A stretch of DNA of 64,000 bases from Lachnospiraceae bacterium. GTDB taxonomy: Bacteria; Bacillota; Clostridia; Lachnospirales; Lachnospiraceae. Positions 1 to 8,919 of the stretch are shown one piece after another. The notes under the pieces were generated by a model. It saw nothing but the letters and a program-made list of their open reading frames with translations. It did not search any database and was not told the DNA's origin. Each line of letters begins with the position of its first letter. Positions within the stretch are counted from its first letter, which is position 1. The stretch covers positions 434,001-498,000 of the forward strand of contig JAFTPP010000032.1 of the NCBI GenBank assembly GCA_017463255.1, in the 5' to 3' direction. A program made the position numbers and the translations under genes.

Positions 1-3000
1 CTTTATTTCTGGCTTCATTCCTCGGTAACTATCTGGCACTTGCTGTACAATAGTTTTTCTATCCACAACTCCAGAACAGATAACATACTCCTGAATAGCC
101 CCAAAAAATAATATACTCCATCCTTCCTTTATTCCCTTTACATACTCAGGCTCTGTTCCTGCAAATTCTGCAAGTCGTTCTTGTTCTTTCAAATTTAATT
201 GTCTCGGTGCAATATATGCAAATAATACCGGTTCAACGTTCTGCTCTCTTGTCATTTTCCCTTGATTTGTTAATTCAAAGAGCCAATACTGCTTTTGTAT
301 ATTATCAAATTCTCCAACGTAACATTCCTTTTTGCTGAAACGATCAAGTGTTTTAGAACTTATACCATAAAAAGGATGAATCATTACTGGATCAAGTGCC
401 GCTATTCCCTGCAAACCATTCCCTACATCGCTTATTGCCTTACTTCGATTAGTAATATCTTCAATTTCATAATCATCTATAAGATGATTAAACAAATGTG
501 GATTCACAATAGGCCATAATATATTTACCAAATCATATTCCTTATATATACCGTTCCATGTATCTGCTTTTATTACCATCGAACACAATGACAATCTATC
601 ATAATTGTGCATACGTCTTGCATATGGAAACTCTTCATATTCACCACCTTTAATATCAACAACAAGATCATCAACTGCAATTGTGTCCGCATTCATTATT
701 CTTCCAAGTAATACCTGACGTGTTACTTCTTGATATTGAGTAAAATCAACATTTTTAAGTTCTATTGCATCTTTTGAGAATATTTCTTTTAATGAATATT
801 CATTTTCTTTTATAAAAATATCATCAAATTTTAATTCTTTAATCTCAGAAGAACCTAATACCTTTAATAATATTCCTGACAATGATGGAAATGTTCTAAC
901 TGCTATGTCCATAATCATTGTTAATTCGGCATCATAAATTGCAATCTTTTCTTTTGCAATATGCTGCATAATAATATTCTTGAGTTCATTAATAAACAAC
1001 TCCCTTATGGTGTTTAATTCTTCTTCCATATCTGGCATTTTTACACAGGAGTTTCTATCAACGGATAAAATAGGTCGCTTACTTCCAAAATAGTTTAGTA
1101 TGCTATTTCTTAAAATATCATCACCTAGTATTTCTGTAATTTCATCCGTTATTCCAATCGATTTGCTTACTAATATTCCATCCACAAAAATACTATTCTC
1201 TCTTTTGCCTAAAAAATGACAAAAGTCAAAAATCTTTAGTTCATAATCTCCAATACCTTTTCGTGGTAACGCAATGTGTGAATATATCTCCAAATTTTCA
1301 CTTACAACTTTAATAACATAATCATCAATAAATTCTCTTTTTTCAATCACCTTTTTATAAGGATTTAGACTTCCATCGAAGTAATAATATTCACTCCATA
1401 GCATTTCAACGTCTTTGTCCTCAATCTCTTCATAATTTCTTTGATCAAAAATGGTATTGCTATAAAAAATATTCCTTTTAAAATTTCTTTCATCTTTTAT
1501 TAAAACAGGAATATCTACATGACTAATACCTATATGTTTACTTAAAATATAGAATAAATTACCCTTTAAAAGCTTTTCATCACATATTTTCTTTACTATC
1601 TTTGAATCAGATGTCATTAATGCAATCGGTAACTTATCCATATATTTCACATTAATATTTTCCTCATATTGAGATTTTAAATACAATTTAACCAATGTAC
1701 CATGTGTACCAATTTGTTCTTCATCTATTCTACTAGGCTTTATATAATAAAAATGTTCACTTGCCCCTTCCAAAATAAAACTCAGCGTTGGGCTACTACC
1801 TTCATAATAGACAGTCGTTATTCCTATTTTATCCGCCAACATATAACCAGACAATATCCCAATACCAAACTGCGACGTAGGCTTGACATCATATCCCCAA
1901 TCCGTATTCTTTTTAGCAAAATCTTTTGACTTGTAATATGAATTTCCAATATGCAACAAATAATTATTTATAATATATGAATTCATTCCTGTTCCATGAT
2001 CCAAACAATAAATATACTTTTGTTCTTTACCTTGAATCATTTCTGTTCCAATACCAAATTCAATATTCAAGTTTTCACTCTTTCCATTTTTCTTATTAAA
2101 TGCCAGCATACATTTTGATGCATCTAAAGCATTCTGGTATATCTCCCTTATACACAAATATTTATCTTTATATAATTGAACTCCCATCAATAATTCTAAT
2201 ATCTTTGCTTGATGCAACACAAATTTCATATCCTTATTTGGAATAAAATTATCCTTGTCATATTTTACTTCACTTCTATCAACTTGTCCTCCTAATGGTA
2301 AGTTGTATTTTTCAAAATCAGTAATTCTATTGGCTCCCCATTTATTTTTTAATATGTAATAATTATCTATTTCATTATCAACCCAATCCAAATAATCCTG
2401 AATAAAATAATATATTTCAGGTTCTTTACAATATGCCATATACTTAATTTTTATATTATTGTTATCACAATAAAACTCGAAACTCAGTTCTTGGAATTTA
2501 GCATTCCAATGCTTAAAACTTGTTTCATCAGTAATTTGCTTTTCTGCAAATAATGATAATGGTGCTCTACCAGAATCAAAATGAATGACATCTCCTAATC
2601 TTAGTAAAATTGCAATAAACTGAATATTTGAATTTTCGCCTTTCCAGTCTTTTCTTTGCGTCTGTAACTCAAATATGCATTCCAAATCTTCCCCATGGCA
2701 TCTACATATATCTGCCAAATCTTCTACGAAGTTATTTGAATAAATGTCCCCTATTACTCCACTAATTTTTTTCTTCAAAGCAAAAATATTATCTGCAGAA
2801 CGAGTGTGATGAGTCTGTCTTATAAATTCACTTCGTATCATCTTACTCATATTGATATATTCCGGAACTGAAGTTTTACATTTATTCAAATCATCGATAT
2901 AACCATTTCTAAATTCTTCATATGAACACATAAGTTCCGCCAGAGAAGATATTATTTCCTCTTCCGTTTCTCTCACGCATACATAGTTTTTTGCTGTTTG

Positions 3001-3441
3001 ATAATCAAATAACTTTTGCTTATTTTTCTGTATAATAAGTAGCGCTTCTGAAAATTTATGTACAGGCTTATAATCATTACAAATCCGAAATTCCAGTGTA
3101 TTATCGTAATAATCTTCCGTTCCCTCCACCGCTTTAAGTAAATCATATTCCCATTTAGGCATAGCCATTGCAGAATCATGCAAATATGCAGACATATATA
3201 TTAATATTAATTCGTAAAAAGATAACTCTTCTATCTTCTTTCCTATAACATTTTCTATTATTTCCAATACCTTTTCACTATGCTCTTGATCATGAATATC
3301 ATAATTACTCATTTGCGAAATAATAAGTTTATTATGCTGAATAATATTATCAACTATTTCTTTACATACTCTCCACAAACTTTGAGCTTTATCATCAGTC
3401 TTTTTTTCCAATAATTCAACTATTCTCTCCTGAATTGTCAT
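1..3441 (-). CDS. HD-domain / Hsp90-like ATPase protein, C-terminus beyond window
   Basis: I checked all 1147 codons from the ATG at 3441 to base 1 and found no stop, so the gene continues past the left edge. An HD phosphohydrolase core comes first: LHDSA near residue 88, HHTR near 212, RCHGED near 248 and LRLGDVIH near 283. A GHKL/Hsp90-type ATP site follows: REIYQNALDAS near 437 (N box), DHGTGMN (G1) and QFGIGILSGYML near 530 (G2). KRPILSVDRN near 794 lies in a probable middle domain. A strong GGAGG precedes the start; a possible promoter (TTAACG, 17 nt, TATTAT) lies at 3458-3486. From memory this layout matches HD-CE plus Hsp90-like proteins linked to conflict or signalling. The function is inferred and the substrate unknown. 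Confidence 0.85.
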   Translation of the reverse strand, partial: MTIQERIVELLEKKTDDKAQSLWRVCKEIVDNIIQHNKLIISQMSNYDIHDQEHSEKVLEIIENVIGKKIEELSFYELILIYMSAYLHDSAMAMPKWEYDLLKAVEGTEDYYDNTLEFRICNDYKPVHKFSEALLIIQKNKQKLFDYQTAKNYVCVRETEEEIISSLAELMCSYEEFRNGYIDDLNKCKTSVPEYINMSKMIRSEFIRQTHHTRSADNIFALKKKISGVIGDIYSNNFVEDLADICRCHGEDLECIFELQTQRKDWKGENSNIQFIAILLRLGDVIHFDSGRAPLSLFAEKQITDETSFKHWNAKFQELSFEFYCDNNNIKIKYMAYCKEPEIYYFIQDYLDWVDNEIDNYYILKNKWGANRITDFEKYNLPLGGQVDRSEVKYDKDNFIPNKDMKFVLHQAKILELLMGVQLYKDKYLCIREIYQNALDASKCMLAFNKKNGKSENLNIEFGIGTEMIQGKEQKYIYCLDHGTGMNSYIINNYLLHIGNSYYKSKDFAKKNTDWGYDVKPTSQFGIGILSGYMLADKIGITTVYYEGSSPTLSFILEGASEHFYYIKPSRIDEEQIGTHGTLVKLYLKSQYEENINVKYMDKLPIALMTSDSKIVKKICDEKLLKGNLFYILSKHIGISHVDIPVLIKDERNFKRNIFYSNTIFDQRNYEEIEDKDVEMLWSEYYYFDGSLNPYKKVIEKREFIDDYVIKVVSENLEIYSHIALPRKGIGDYELKIFDFCHFLGKRENSIFVDGILVSKSIGITDEITEILGDDILRNSILNYFGSKRPILSVDRNSCVKMPDMEEELNTIRELFINELKNIIMQHIAKEKIAIYDAELTMIMDIAVRTFPSLSGILLKVLGSSEIKELKFDDIFIKENEYSLKEIFSKDAIELKNVDFTQYQEVTRQVLLGRIMNADTIAVDDLVVDIKGGEYEEFPYARRMHNYDRLSLCSMVIKADTWNGIYKEYDLVNILWPIVNPHLFNHLIDDYEIEDITNRSKAISDVGNGLQGIAALDPVMIHPFYGISSKTLDRFSKKECYVGEFDNIQKQYWLFELTNQGKMTREQNVEPVLFAYIAPRQLNLKEQERLAEFAGTEPEYVKGIKEGWSILFFGAIQEYVICSGVVDRKTIVQQVPDSYRGMKPEIK

Positions 3442-3496
3442 GGGTACCTCCGACAATATAATACGTCACTTCTTAGTAATCGTTAATCTATTCACT

Positions 3497-3793
3497 CTAA
3501 AATATCTGCGTAATATCCTGATATCGATTCACCACTCGGTAAATCTCCACATACTCGTCTCCAATCTTATATAGCACTACATAATTTCCAGAAATCGCAT
3601 ACTTATAATTCGTCCGGAAGCTAACTCTTTTAGAAAGATCAGCTCCCATATACGGAAACTGTTGTATATTCTCGATTCGAGTGTATATCTCTTGTATTGT
3701 TTTTACTGCCATTTCTTCATTGTCTTCAGCAATATATTCTTTAATGTTCTTTAAGTCCTCTGCAACTAAAGGATTAATTCGTAATTTCATCAT
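3497..3793 (-). CDS. RelE/ParE-family toxin
   Basis: This 98-residue protein has the RelE/ParE layout. Two N-terminal helices carry PLVAEDLKNIKEYI, FPYMGADL sits mid-protein, and the C-terminal strands contain YVVLYKIGDEYVEIYRVVN followed by RYQDI. Family members either cleave mRNA at the ribosome (RelE) or poison gyrase (ParE); the sequence alone does not say which. It begins 3 bp after the antitoxin stop codon. Two tandem ATGs (3791-3793 and 3788-3790) are possible starts. It is co-transcribed with the antitoxin and lies directly upstream of the HD/Hsp90-like gene. Confidence 0.85.
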   Translation of the reverse strand: MMKLRINPLVAEDLKNIKEYIAEDNEEMAVKTIQEIYTRIENIQQFPYMGADLSKRVSFRTNYKYAISGNYVVLYKIGDEYVEIYRVVNRYQDITQIF

Positions 3794-3796
3794 AGG

Positions 3797-4045
3797 CTAT
3801 ACCCCAACAGATGCTTTCAGCTCATCCAGACTCATCCAAGCACTTTCGTCCTTAACCACTTCTTCTGCTTCCTGCAATTTCATAAGTAGCTTCTTCTCCG
3901 CCTTTTCACGCTCGTAATCCTCAATATCCATAACCACAAACTTGCCTCTTCCGTTCTTGGTTAAAAATACCGGTTCTCCAATCACACAATTTTTCAATAC
4001 TTCATTATAATTTCTTAAATCTGATACAGGTAATATATTTGGCAT
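3797..4045 (-). CDS. Phd/YefM-family antitoxin
   Basis: This 82-residue protein has the Phd/YefM DNA-binding fold: ILPVSDLRNYNEVLKN at the N-terminus, then GEPVFLTKNGRGKFVVMDIEDYER. An acidic, helical C-terminus would wrap the toxin. It precedes the toxin, the usual order for this family, with a GGAAG ribosome binding site just before its ATG. Members bind their own promoter through the N-terminal domain and repress it jointly with the toxin. The promoter here is next to a strong hairpin (4102-4145). Confidence 0.88.
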   Translation of the reverse strand: MPNILPVSDLRNYNEVLKNCVIGEPVFLTKNGRGKFVVMDIEDYEREKAEKKLLMKLQEAEEVVKDESAWMSLDELKASVGV

Positions 4046-4093
4046 AAAATCAACTTCCTTTCTTTAGATATTGTTTCTTCATCTTACATATAT

Positions 4094-4122
4094 ATTATAC
4101 GAAAAGGAGCTGTAAAATTCAA
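4094..4122 (-). promoter_or_regulatory. SigA-type promoter of the toxin-antitoxin operon
   Basis: On the minus strand the sequence reads TTGAAT (4117-4122), a 17-nt spacer and TATAAT (4094-4099), about 50 bp before the antitoxin ATG. The -35 hexamer lies in the loop and arm of the adjacent hairpin terminator, so the two elements share DNA. Confidence 0.65.
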
Positions 4123-4145
4123 CGTAAAATTTTACAGCTCCTTTT
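4102..4145. terminator. Bidirectional hairpin terminator
   Basis: Two perfectly complementary 17-bp arms (4102-4118 and 4129-4145) flank a 10-nt loop. A run of T follows on the plus strand and TTTT ends the minus-strand copy. It would end the acyltransferase operon arriving from higher coordinates and insulate the toxin-antitoxin pair. Confidence 0.8.
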
Positions 4146-4175
4146 TGAAATAATATATTCTATGCTTTATTTTCT

Positions 4176-4238
4176 CGTACGTAATGTGAATTATTAATTC
4201 TTTACACTATCCGTACGTAATGTAATTCGTAATGTGAA
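4176..4238. repeat. Short direct repeats CGTACGTAATGT
   Basis: CGTACGTAATGT occurs at 4176-4187 and 4212-4223. A third partial copy, CGTAATGTGAA at 4228-4238, matches 4180-4190. They lie in the roughly 190-bp gap between the hairpin terminator and the interrupted acyltransferase gene. That gap also holds an 8-bp inverted repeat (GGTCAAAT at 4275-4282 and its complement at 4309-4316). No function is evident. Confidence 0.5.
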
Positions 4239-4335
4239 CGTCTTCAAAAAAGTTGCGCAAAACCGAAAATACAGGGTCAAATCAATTTAAACTGGAATTT
4301 ACTTTTTCATTTGACCTAAAAATATCATGTCATAT

Positions 4336-5109
4336 TCACATCGTCATATTGACATGTCTTTTCTTAAACACATACTCAGGAGTATTCTCTCTTCCTCTTA
4401 CCACCGACATTTCATACTCAAAATCAAACTTTGGATAAGCGCTAATCCTTTTTTGCACCATCTCATCAAATTCATTTTTCAAATTATTATGTCGTCTTTG
4501 TATAGGAAACATCTCCCAAATATCCCATTTTAATGTTGCCATCACTTCTTCCAGCTGGTTAATTCCCGCCTGTTTATTCGTCTGATTATCCACATATATT
4601 GGGTCTCCGAATTTTGCATAACAACACTCAGAATAGTACTCTAAAACTAAAGGAACAATCGGCACTCCTGTCTGTTTTGCAAGCTCAATAATCCCCCAAT
4701 TAAGTGGAAGCATAGGTTTACTTGGTGTTAAATTCCATGTTCCTTCCGGACATATCAGAAGACTTTTTCCACCCCTTAAAAGTTTTAACATTTTATTTAA
4801 GCTCTTCTTTTTATTTTTCTTGCTTTTTCTGTCCACATAGACAACTCCGTTTAAGCGAAAAAAGATTCTATCTATTAGGTCCAGCGATTGTTTTCCAACT
4901 AGAAAATAGAAATGTTCCTTAATTATTTCACTGGACACAGGTCCATCACAAACTCAAGAATGATTGATTGCAATTAGTTTATTCCCTTCTATCTTTGGCA
5001 TAAAATTAAGCATTTCTATTTGAAAATCTCTTCTCCCCGGCATAGCCTTAAGTAAAATTGGATGTAGTAATTTACGAATTCTATCTAGCAAATCAAGCTT
5101 ACTTGGCAT
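4336..5109 (-). pseudogene. PlsC-type acyltransferase interrupted by in-frame TGA
   Basis: The frame runs 258 codons from the ATG at 5107-5109, which overlaps the end of the preceding gene by 11 bp, with a single TGA at codon 52 (4954-4956). Reading through it gives AINHS-stop-VCDGP, the NHxxxxD catalytic block of glycerolipid acyltransferases, so the stop lies between the catalytic His and Asp. The rest is intact, including YVDRKSKK and CPEGTWN (about residues 120-126). TGG to TGA is the simplest change. A GTG at 4936-4938 could start a 200-residue product, but that would lack the catalytic His. Most likely a recent pseudogene; stop readthrough or a sequence error remain possible. Confidence 0.8.
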
Positions 5110-6049
5110 ACTTCATGTTCTCCTGCAAATATTTGATTAGGTCATATTGTTTATCTTCTTCGCGCCTAACCAGCATTTCCGCTAATATATGCGCATTTCT
5201 GACATTTACCTGTACTCTATCCACAAACTCTCGCGCTACTTTTGGAGTAATCACATTGTGCCCCGGATAATAAGTCACTTCCTCATTCCATACATCAGAA
5301 TGCCATTTCTGGCATTCATACACTTGTTTTCTTACTTCCATCCAATTTTTTCGTGGTTCCTTAGGTAAATCCCTTCTTTTCACAGGCGGTACATGTTTCT
5401 CCATGATTTCCCACACCAGGGTGGACATTTCATCACGAAGCAGGCGCATTGCCTCATACTTTTCGTGTACAGACAAATCCATAGGGGTGCTCGCACGCAC
5501 ATAAATAGTTTTCGAGCCTATATCATTGAATGAAATGAGTGGCACAACCTTTACTCCTAATTCTTTACACAACATATAGGGACTCGCAAAAAGGGGTTGG
5601 ATTAATTGATTCTCCGTATTGTTATATCCTCCCTCTGCAAACAAAACCACACTACTCCCTGATTGTAAGATTCTCTTCATTTTATCGATGGAGCCTGCTC
5701 TACTTTCATTGTCCGTACGATTCACATAAATCATTCCATTTGCCCACAATGCTAAAAACATTGGATTATGCAATGTTTGATCTGTTGTTCCGTTAAGCAT
5801 GTACGCATTTCTATCAATAGACGCCAAGACAGAAATAGCATCCTCGTCAAAAGAATGATTTGCCACAAAAACATAAGGTTGCTCCTTCTCCAATGATGGA
5901 TATTTTTCAATAATAATTTTTCTTTTTGTCGCCAATTTTAAAATTATTCTCCATGGTCTATTAACCCGTCGTCTGACCTTAATTCCGAAATTTGATGTAA
6001 AATTATGTACATCGGAATCCATATATCGTTTCAACCCTGTATTAAACAT
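5099..6049 (-). CDS. PlsC-family acyltransferase
   Basis: This 316-residue protein belongs to the lysophosphatidate acyltransferase (LPLAT/PlsC) superfamily, which moves acyl groups onto glycerophosphate-type or other alcohols at the membrane. Block I is NHSFDED (64-70), followed by GMIYVNRTD (block II region) and FAEGGYN (137-143, block III; the usual form is FPEG, so Pro to Ala is a variant). There is no signal peptide. The C-terminal third is charged and helical. It is closely related to the 6806-7951 protein and overlaps the next gene by 11 bp, which suggests coupled translation. The acceptor is unknown. Confidence 0.82.
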   Translation of the reverse strand: MFNTGLKRYMDSDVHNFTSNFGIKVRRRVNRPWRIILKLATKRKIIIEKYPSLEKEQPYVFVANHSFDEDAISVLASIDRNAYMLNGTTDQTLHNPMFLALWANGMIYVNRTDNESRAGSIDKMKRILQSGSSVVLFAEGGYNNTENQLIQPLFASPYMLCKELGVKVVPLISFNDIGSKTIYVRASTPMDLSVHEKYEAMRLLRDEMSTLVWEIMEKHVPPVKRRDLPKEPRKNWMEVRKQVYECQKWHSDVWNEEVTYYPGHNVITPKVAREFVDRVQVNVRNAHILAEMLVRREEDKQYDLIKYLQENMKYAK

Positions 6050-6246
6050 CAGAAATATCCTCTATGTATATCTTTATTGTTTTTTTCTACTCGTTCCATA
6101 TAATAATTCCTACACCCAACTATTCATCGCATTATTACTACTGGTTTTATATAAAACCGATTTTCATCAACCCATTCCAACCATCCGATTACTTTAAAAT
6201 AGAACGGTTTCATACATTCTATGCGTAAAATGTCTAACATGCATAT
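6050..6246. other. Intergenic gap with a 16-bp palindrome
   Basis: No credible gene is visible in this 197-bp gap inside the acyltransferase operon. It contains a perfect palindrome, GGTTTTATATAAAACC, at 6143-6158. An AGAGGA ribosome binding site for the downstream gene ends about 9 nt before its ATG. An internal promoter is possible but not clear. Confidence 0.45.
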
Positions 6247-6819
6247 TTACTTTTTTCCATCAGCAAATAAATCCGCGTGAACATCTTCCACACAACTCTC
6301 TTTTCCATCTATCTTGTATTTCATTAATGTTATATCGTGACGTTTATTTGCAAAACCAATTGGTATTCTATAATTCGAAATAAACTTTAAATGCCACACC
6401 AAATCCTCTGCTCTTCTAATATTTGAAACTTTACCCAAAATATTCTTTTCTGGCTTTCTCTTATGGTACATCTCATCAAGAACAAAATAACCACTTACAT
6501 ACACCAAACGAGTTATTTCTTGCTTTACCAATTCCGATTATAACGGAAAGACATCACCACCAAGTTTTTTAATAATGTCCACAATTTTTCGTTGTATAGA
6601 AATTGTCTCTCGTTCAGTAATAGATATATTTTGTGAAATATTTAATTCTCCATTTCCCTCTATACTCACAAGTTTCCATTTAGATAAACCTGCTCTTAAA
6701 CTAGCCCAAAATGATTTTGTATGTTCTTTACTCTTTGTAATTTCAGTAATATTACTAATCTGACTCCATATTGCCTCCACTTCATCTTCATCAACATACC
6801 AAATGTTAAGAAATTCCAT
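6247..6819 (-). pseudogene. Unknown gene interrupted by in-frame TAA
   Basis: Two halves lie in one reading frame, separated only by TAA at 6538-6540: 93 residues ending GGDVFPL and, after the stop, SELVKQEITRLVYVSGYFVL and beyond. Read through, this is a single protein of about 190 residues starting MEFLNIWYVDEDEVEAIW. The upstream gene overlaps it by 14 bp, typical of a coupled operon gene. TAT or TAC (Tyr) to TAA is a plausible single change. A TTG at 6529-6531 could restart the second half, but no ribosome binding site stands out. I do not recognise the family; the opening Y-x-D-E-x-x-V pattern faintly recalls DUF6414-like proteins. Confidence 0.6.
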
Positions 6820-7951
6820 TATAATTTACCTCTTCAATAAATTTCTTTCTCATATTCGCCACCACATTTTCTTTCTCTAAGTCTCTTTTCCTACAATACC
6901 AATATCTGCCATTAAGTTTTGTAGCCTTTAGTACTTTATTCTTCAACCGCACTTCTCCAAGCGTCTCTATTATTTCTTCATATTCCTTTTCCACATCACT
7001 TTTCTTAATTAAATACTCCGCATCAAAAACATCATGTCTCCATTTCAGTTTTTTAAAAGCATCGTTCACGTAATTCTCTATGAACTTAGCTTCAATGTCC
7101 TCATAATCGTTTCTGGATAACGGTTCAATATGACGGGCAATTAGGTGATACACACTTGTTGCCATTTTATCTCTAATATAACTACTTAAAGCTTTTATCC
7201 TATATTTTTTATTGTTATCCATCCTCGGAAAATAGTCCTGAACATTCACCTGCAGACATCTTATGTCTATCGCATTACATACATCAATATATGAAACCTT
7301 ATTCTTATCATCTCTAACCAAAGAAATAGGCACAATCTTTTTACCTGTTTTTAGTGCTAAGTTAACTGGACCATCAAATAATGTATTAACTAATCTACTA
7401 GGGTGATAATTATGAGAACCTTCCGGGAAAATCAAAATGCTATTGGTTCGTAACACGCGTTCCATCTTTGGTATTAAACCTTTTCGCATCTTGTCATCTA
7501 ATATGTCAAACACAATCATTCCATTTAGCCATGATAAATACATCTCTGGGTCATATTTCAATGTTTCAACTGAGCCTAGAATCAAATAAGCATTACGGTC
7601 AATAATGTTCAACATCGTCTCGATATCTTCCGGGCAGGTATGATTACCTACGAAAATGTAACTCTCATTTTTCTCTAATTTCGGGTATCGCTCTACGACA
7701 ATATTATTCGCTTTCTTACCCATTAATAGCGGATAATATTCTCTTGTCACCTGCAGCAAATCTAAACTAGCATAATAATCCTCATCACTCATTTCAGTAG
7801 TACCATTTACTCGGATAATATTGGCGTTTGTGAAAATATTGCATGCTTTCTTAAAAGGTTTATCCAACTTTCTTCGTAAAAATAGTCCTATATCTGTTGT
7901 GAAATGATTCAAATCTTTTTTATGTAAATTGGTAATAAATAAATTTTGCAT
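6806..7951 (-). CDS. PlsC-family acyltransferase
   Basis: This 381-residue LPLAT-superfamily protein has NHTCPED (103-109), NGMIVFDILDD and FPEGSHN (175-181). The ATG at 7949-7951 is chosen because AGGAG lies 6 nt upstream; a longer frame to 8002 has no such site. It resembles the 5099-6049 protein in its opening (a short N-terminal stretch, then LRRKLDKPF) and through the VERYPKLEK segment, but carries an insertion before block I and a longer C-terminus. Duplication within the operon is likely. Substrate unknown. Confidence 0.82.
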   Translation of the reverse strand: MQNLFITNLHKKDLNHFTTDIGLFLRRKLDKPFKKACNIFTNANIIRVNGTTEMSDEDYYASLDLLQVTREYYPLLMGKKANNIVVERYPKLEKNESYIFVGNHTCPEDIETMLNIIDRNAYLILGSVETLKYDPEMYLSWLNGMIVFDILDDKMRKGLIPKMERVLRTNSILIFPEGSHNYHPSRLVNTLFDGPVNLALKTGKKIVPISLVRDDKNKVSYIDVCNAIDIRCLQVNVQDYFPRMDNNKKYRIKALSSYIRDKMATSVYHLIARHIEPLSRNDYEDIEAKFIENYVNDAFKKLKWRHDVFDAEYLIKKSDVEKEYEEIIETLGEVRLKNKVLKATKLNGRYWYCRKRDLEKENVVANMRKKFIEEVNYNGIS

Positions 7952-8117
7952 TATGCTCCTATTCGAATTTTCCTTTATTTCTCTTATCAAACAAAAAAGC
8001 ATTTCCTATGTTCGTTTGAATACTCACAATATATGCCATTCAGATAACGGTTCAATAAAATGTTCATAAAATTGCATTAATAACCGACCTCTTTTCTCCC
8101 ACTTCTCATAATGCTAA

Positions 8118-8906
8118 TTAATCAAATATCATTCGTATTTCACTCTTTCCATAATGCTTTTTCTTAATATATATATCAACATTACGTTCTTCTACTTTAG
8201 GGATAGCCGATATATCATAATCCCCTTCTTCTTCATTCATAGTATCATTGCCAACATACTCATATTCTACGGCAACTTCATATGTATATTCGCCTAGACA
8301 TACGAACATACTTTTTAATATTTCCGTTTTCTCCGTTTCACTCCTTTTACGGTAATCATCTATATATTTTCCGTCACACTTCAAATTACACTCCGTATAT
8401 AGGTCACATAATAATTTTTCACAAAAACTATTATTACTATTGCACCCACTCTCAATTAATTCTTGAATTCTATCCATCTCTTCATATGACAGTAATTGAA
8501 TAAGATTTATCAGGCTATATCCTTCTTCACCTTTACTCATCGCCAATTTAAAATAGTTTTCAGCCATGCTATAATCTTGTGCATAATATATTCCATTTGC
8601 ATACATTACACCAATATTTAATAATACTTTTGGATTATCTTTTAATAATTCATTTGAATAGGTCATAGCTAGTGCTTCGTAATCTCCGCACAAATAATAA
8701 TTTTCTGCAACTTCTAACATTTCTGAAACTTTTTCTTCGTTCCTATATTTCTCATTTTTAAAAAATGAGATAACAGAAAACACAGCAGATATAACTGCTG
8801 CAATGCTTACTAATATACTCAAGAAAGAAAATAATTTTTTCATCATAATCAACCATGGCTTATCAATTGACGGATAACCTGTTAACTTTTTATTATCTTC
8901 TCCCAT
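8118..8906 (-). CDS. Membrane-anchored TPR/Sel1-like protein with TGYPSIDKPW tag
   Basis: This protein has 262 residues. Residues 9-18 read TGYPSIDKPW, a motif I remember at the N-terminus of adenylate-forming ligases and neighbouring proteins in Lachnospiraceae. One membrane segment follows (about 24-48), then helical repeats resembling Sel1/TPR units (NIGVMYANGIYYAQDYSMAE, then a second repeat). The C-terminus is acidic and ends in beta-like sequence. The layout suggests an inner-membrane anchor with a protein-interaction domain that could scaffold the acyltransferases; this is inference. A GAGAGG ribosome binding site lies about 9 nt before the ATG. Confidence 0.7.
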   Translation of the reverse strand: MGEDNKKLTGYPSIDKPWLIMMKKLFSFLSILVSIAAVISAVFSVISFFKNEKYRNEEKVSEMLEVAENYYLCGDYEALAMTYSNELLKDNPKVLLNIGVMYANGIYYAQDYSMAENYFKLAMSKGEEGYSLINLIQLLSYEEMDRIQELIESGCNSNNSFCEKLLCDLYTECNLKCDGKYIDDYRKRSETEKTEILKSMFVCLGEYTYEVAVEYEYVGNDTMNEEEGDYDISAIPKVEERNVDIYIKKKHYGKSEIRMIFD

Positions 8907-8919
8907 ATTTTATAACCTC

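Noticed and set aside
6247..6531. Independent gene starting at TTG 6529-6531
   Set aside because: Same frame as the upstream half, no clear ribosome binding site, and sequence reads as a continuation; treated as one interrupted gene.
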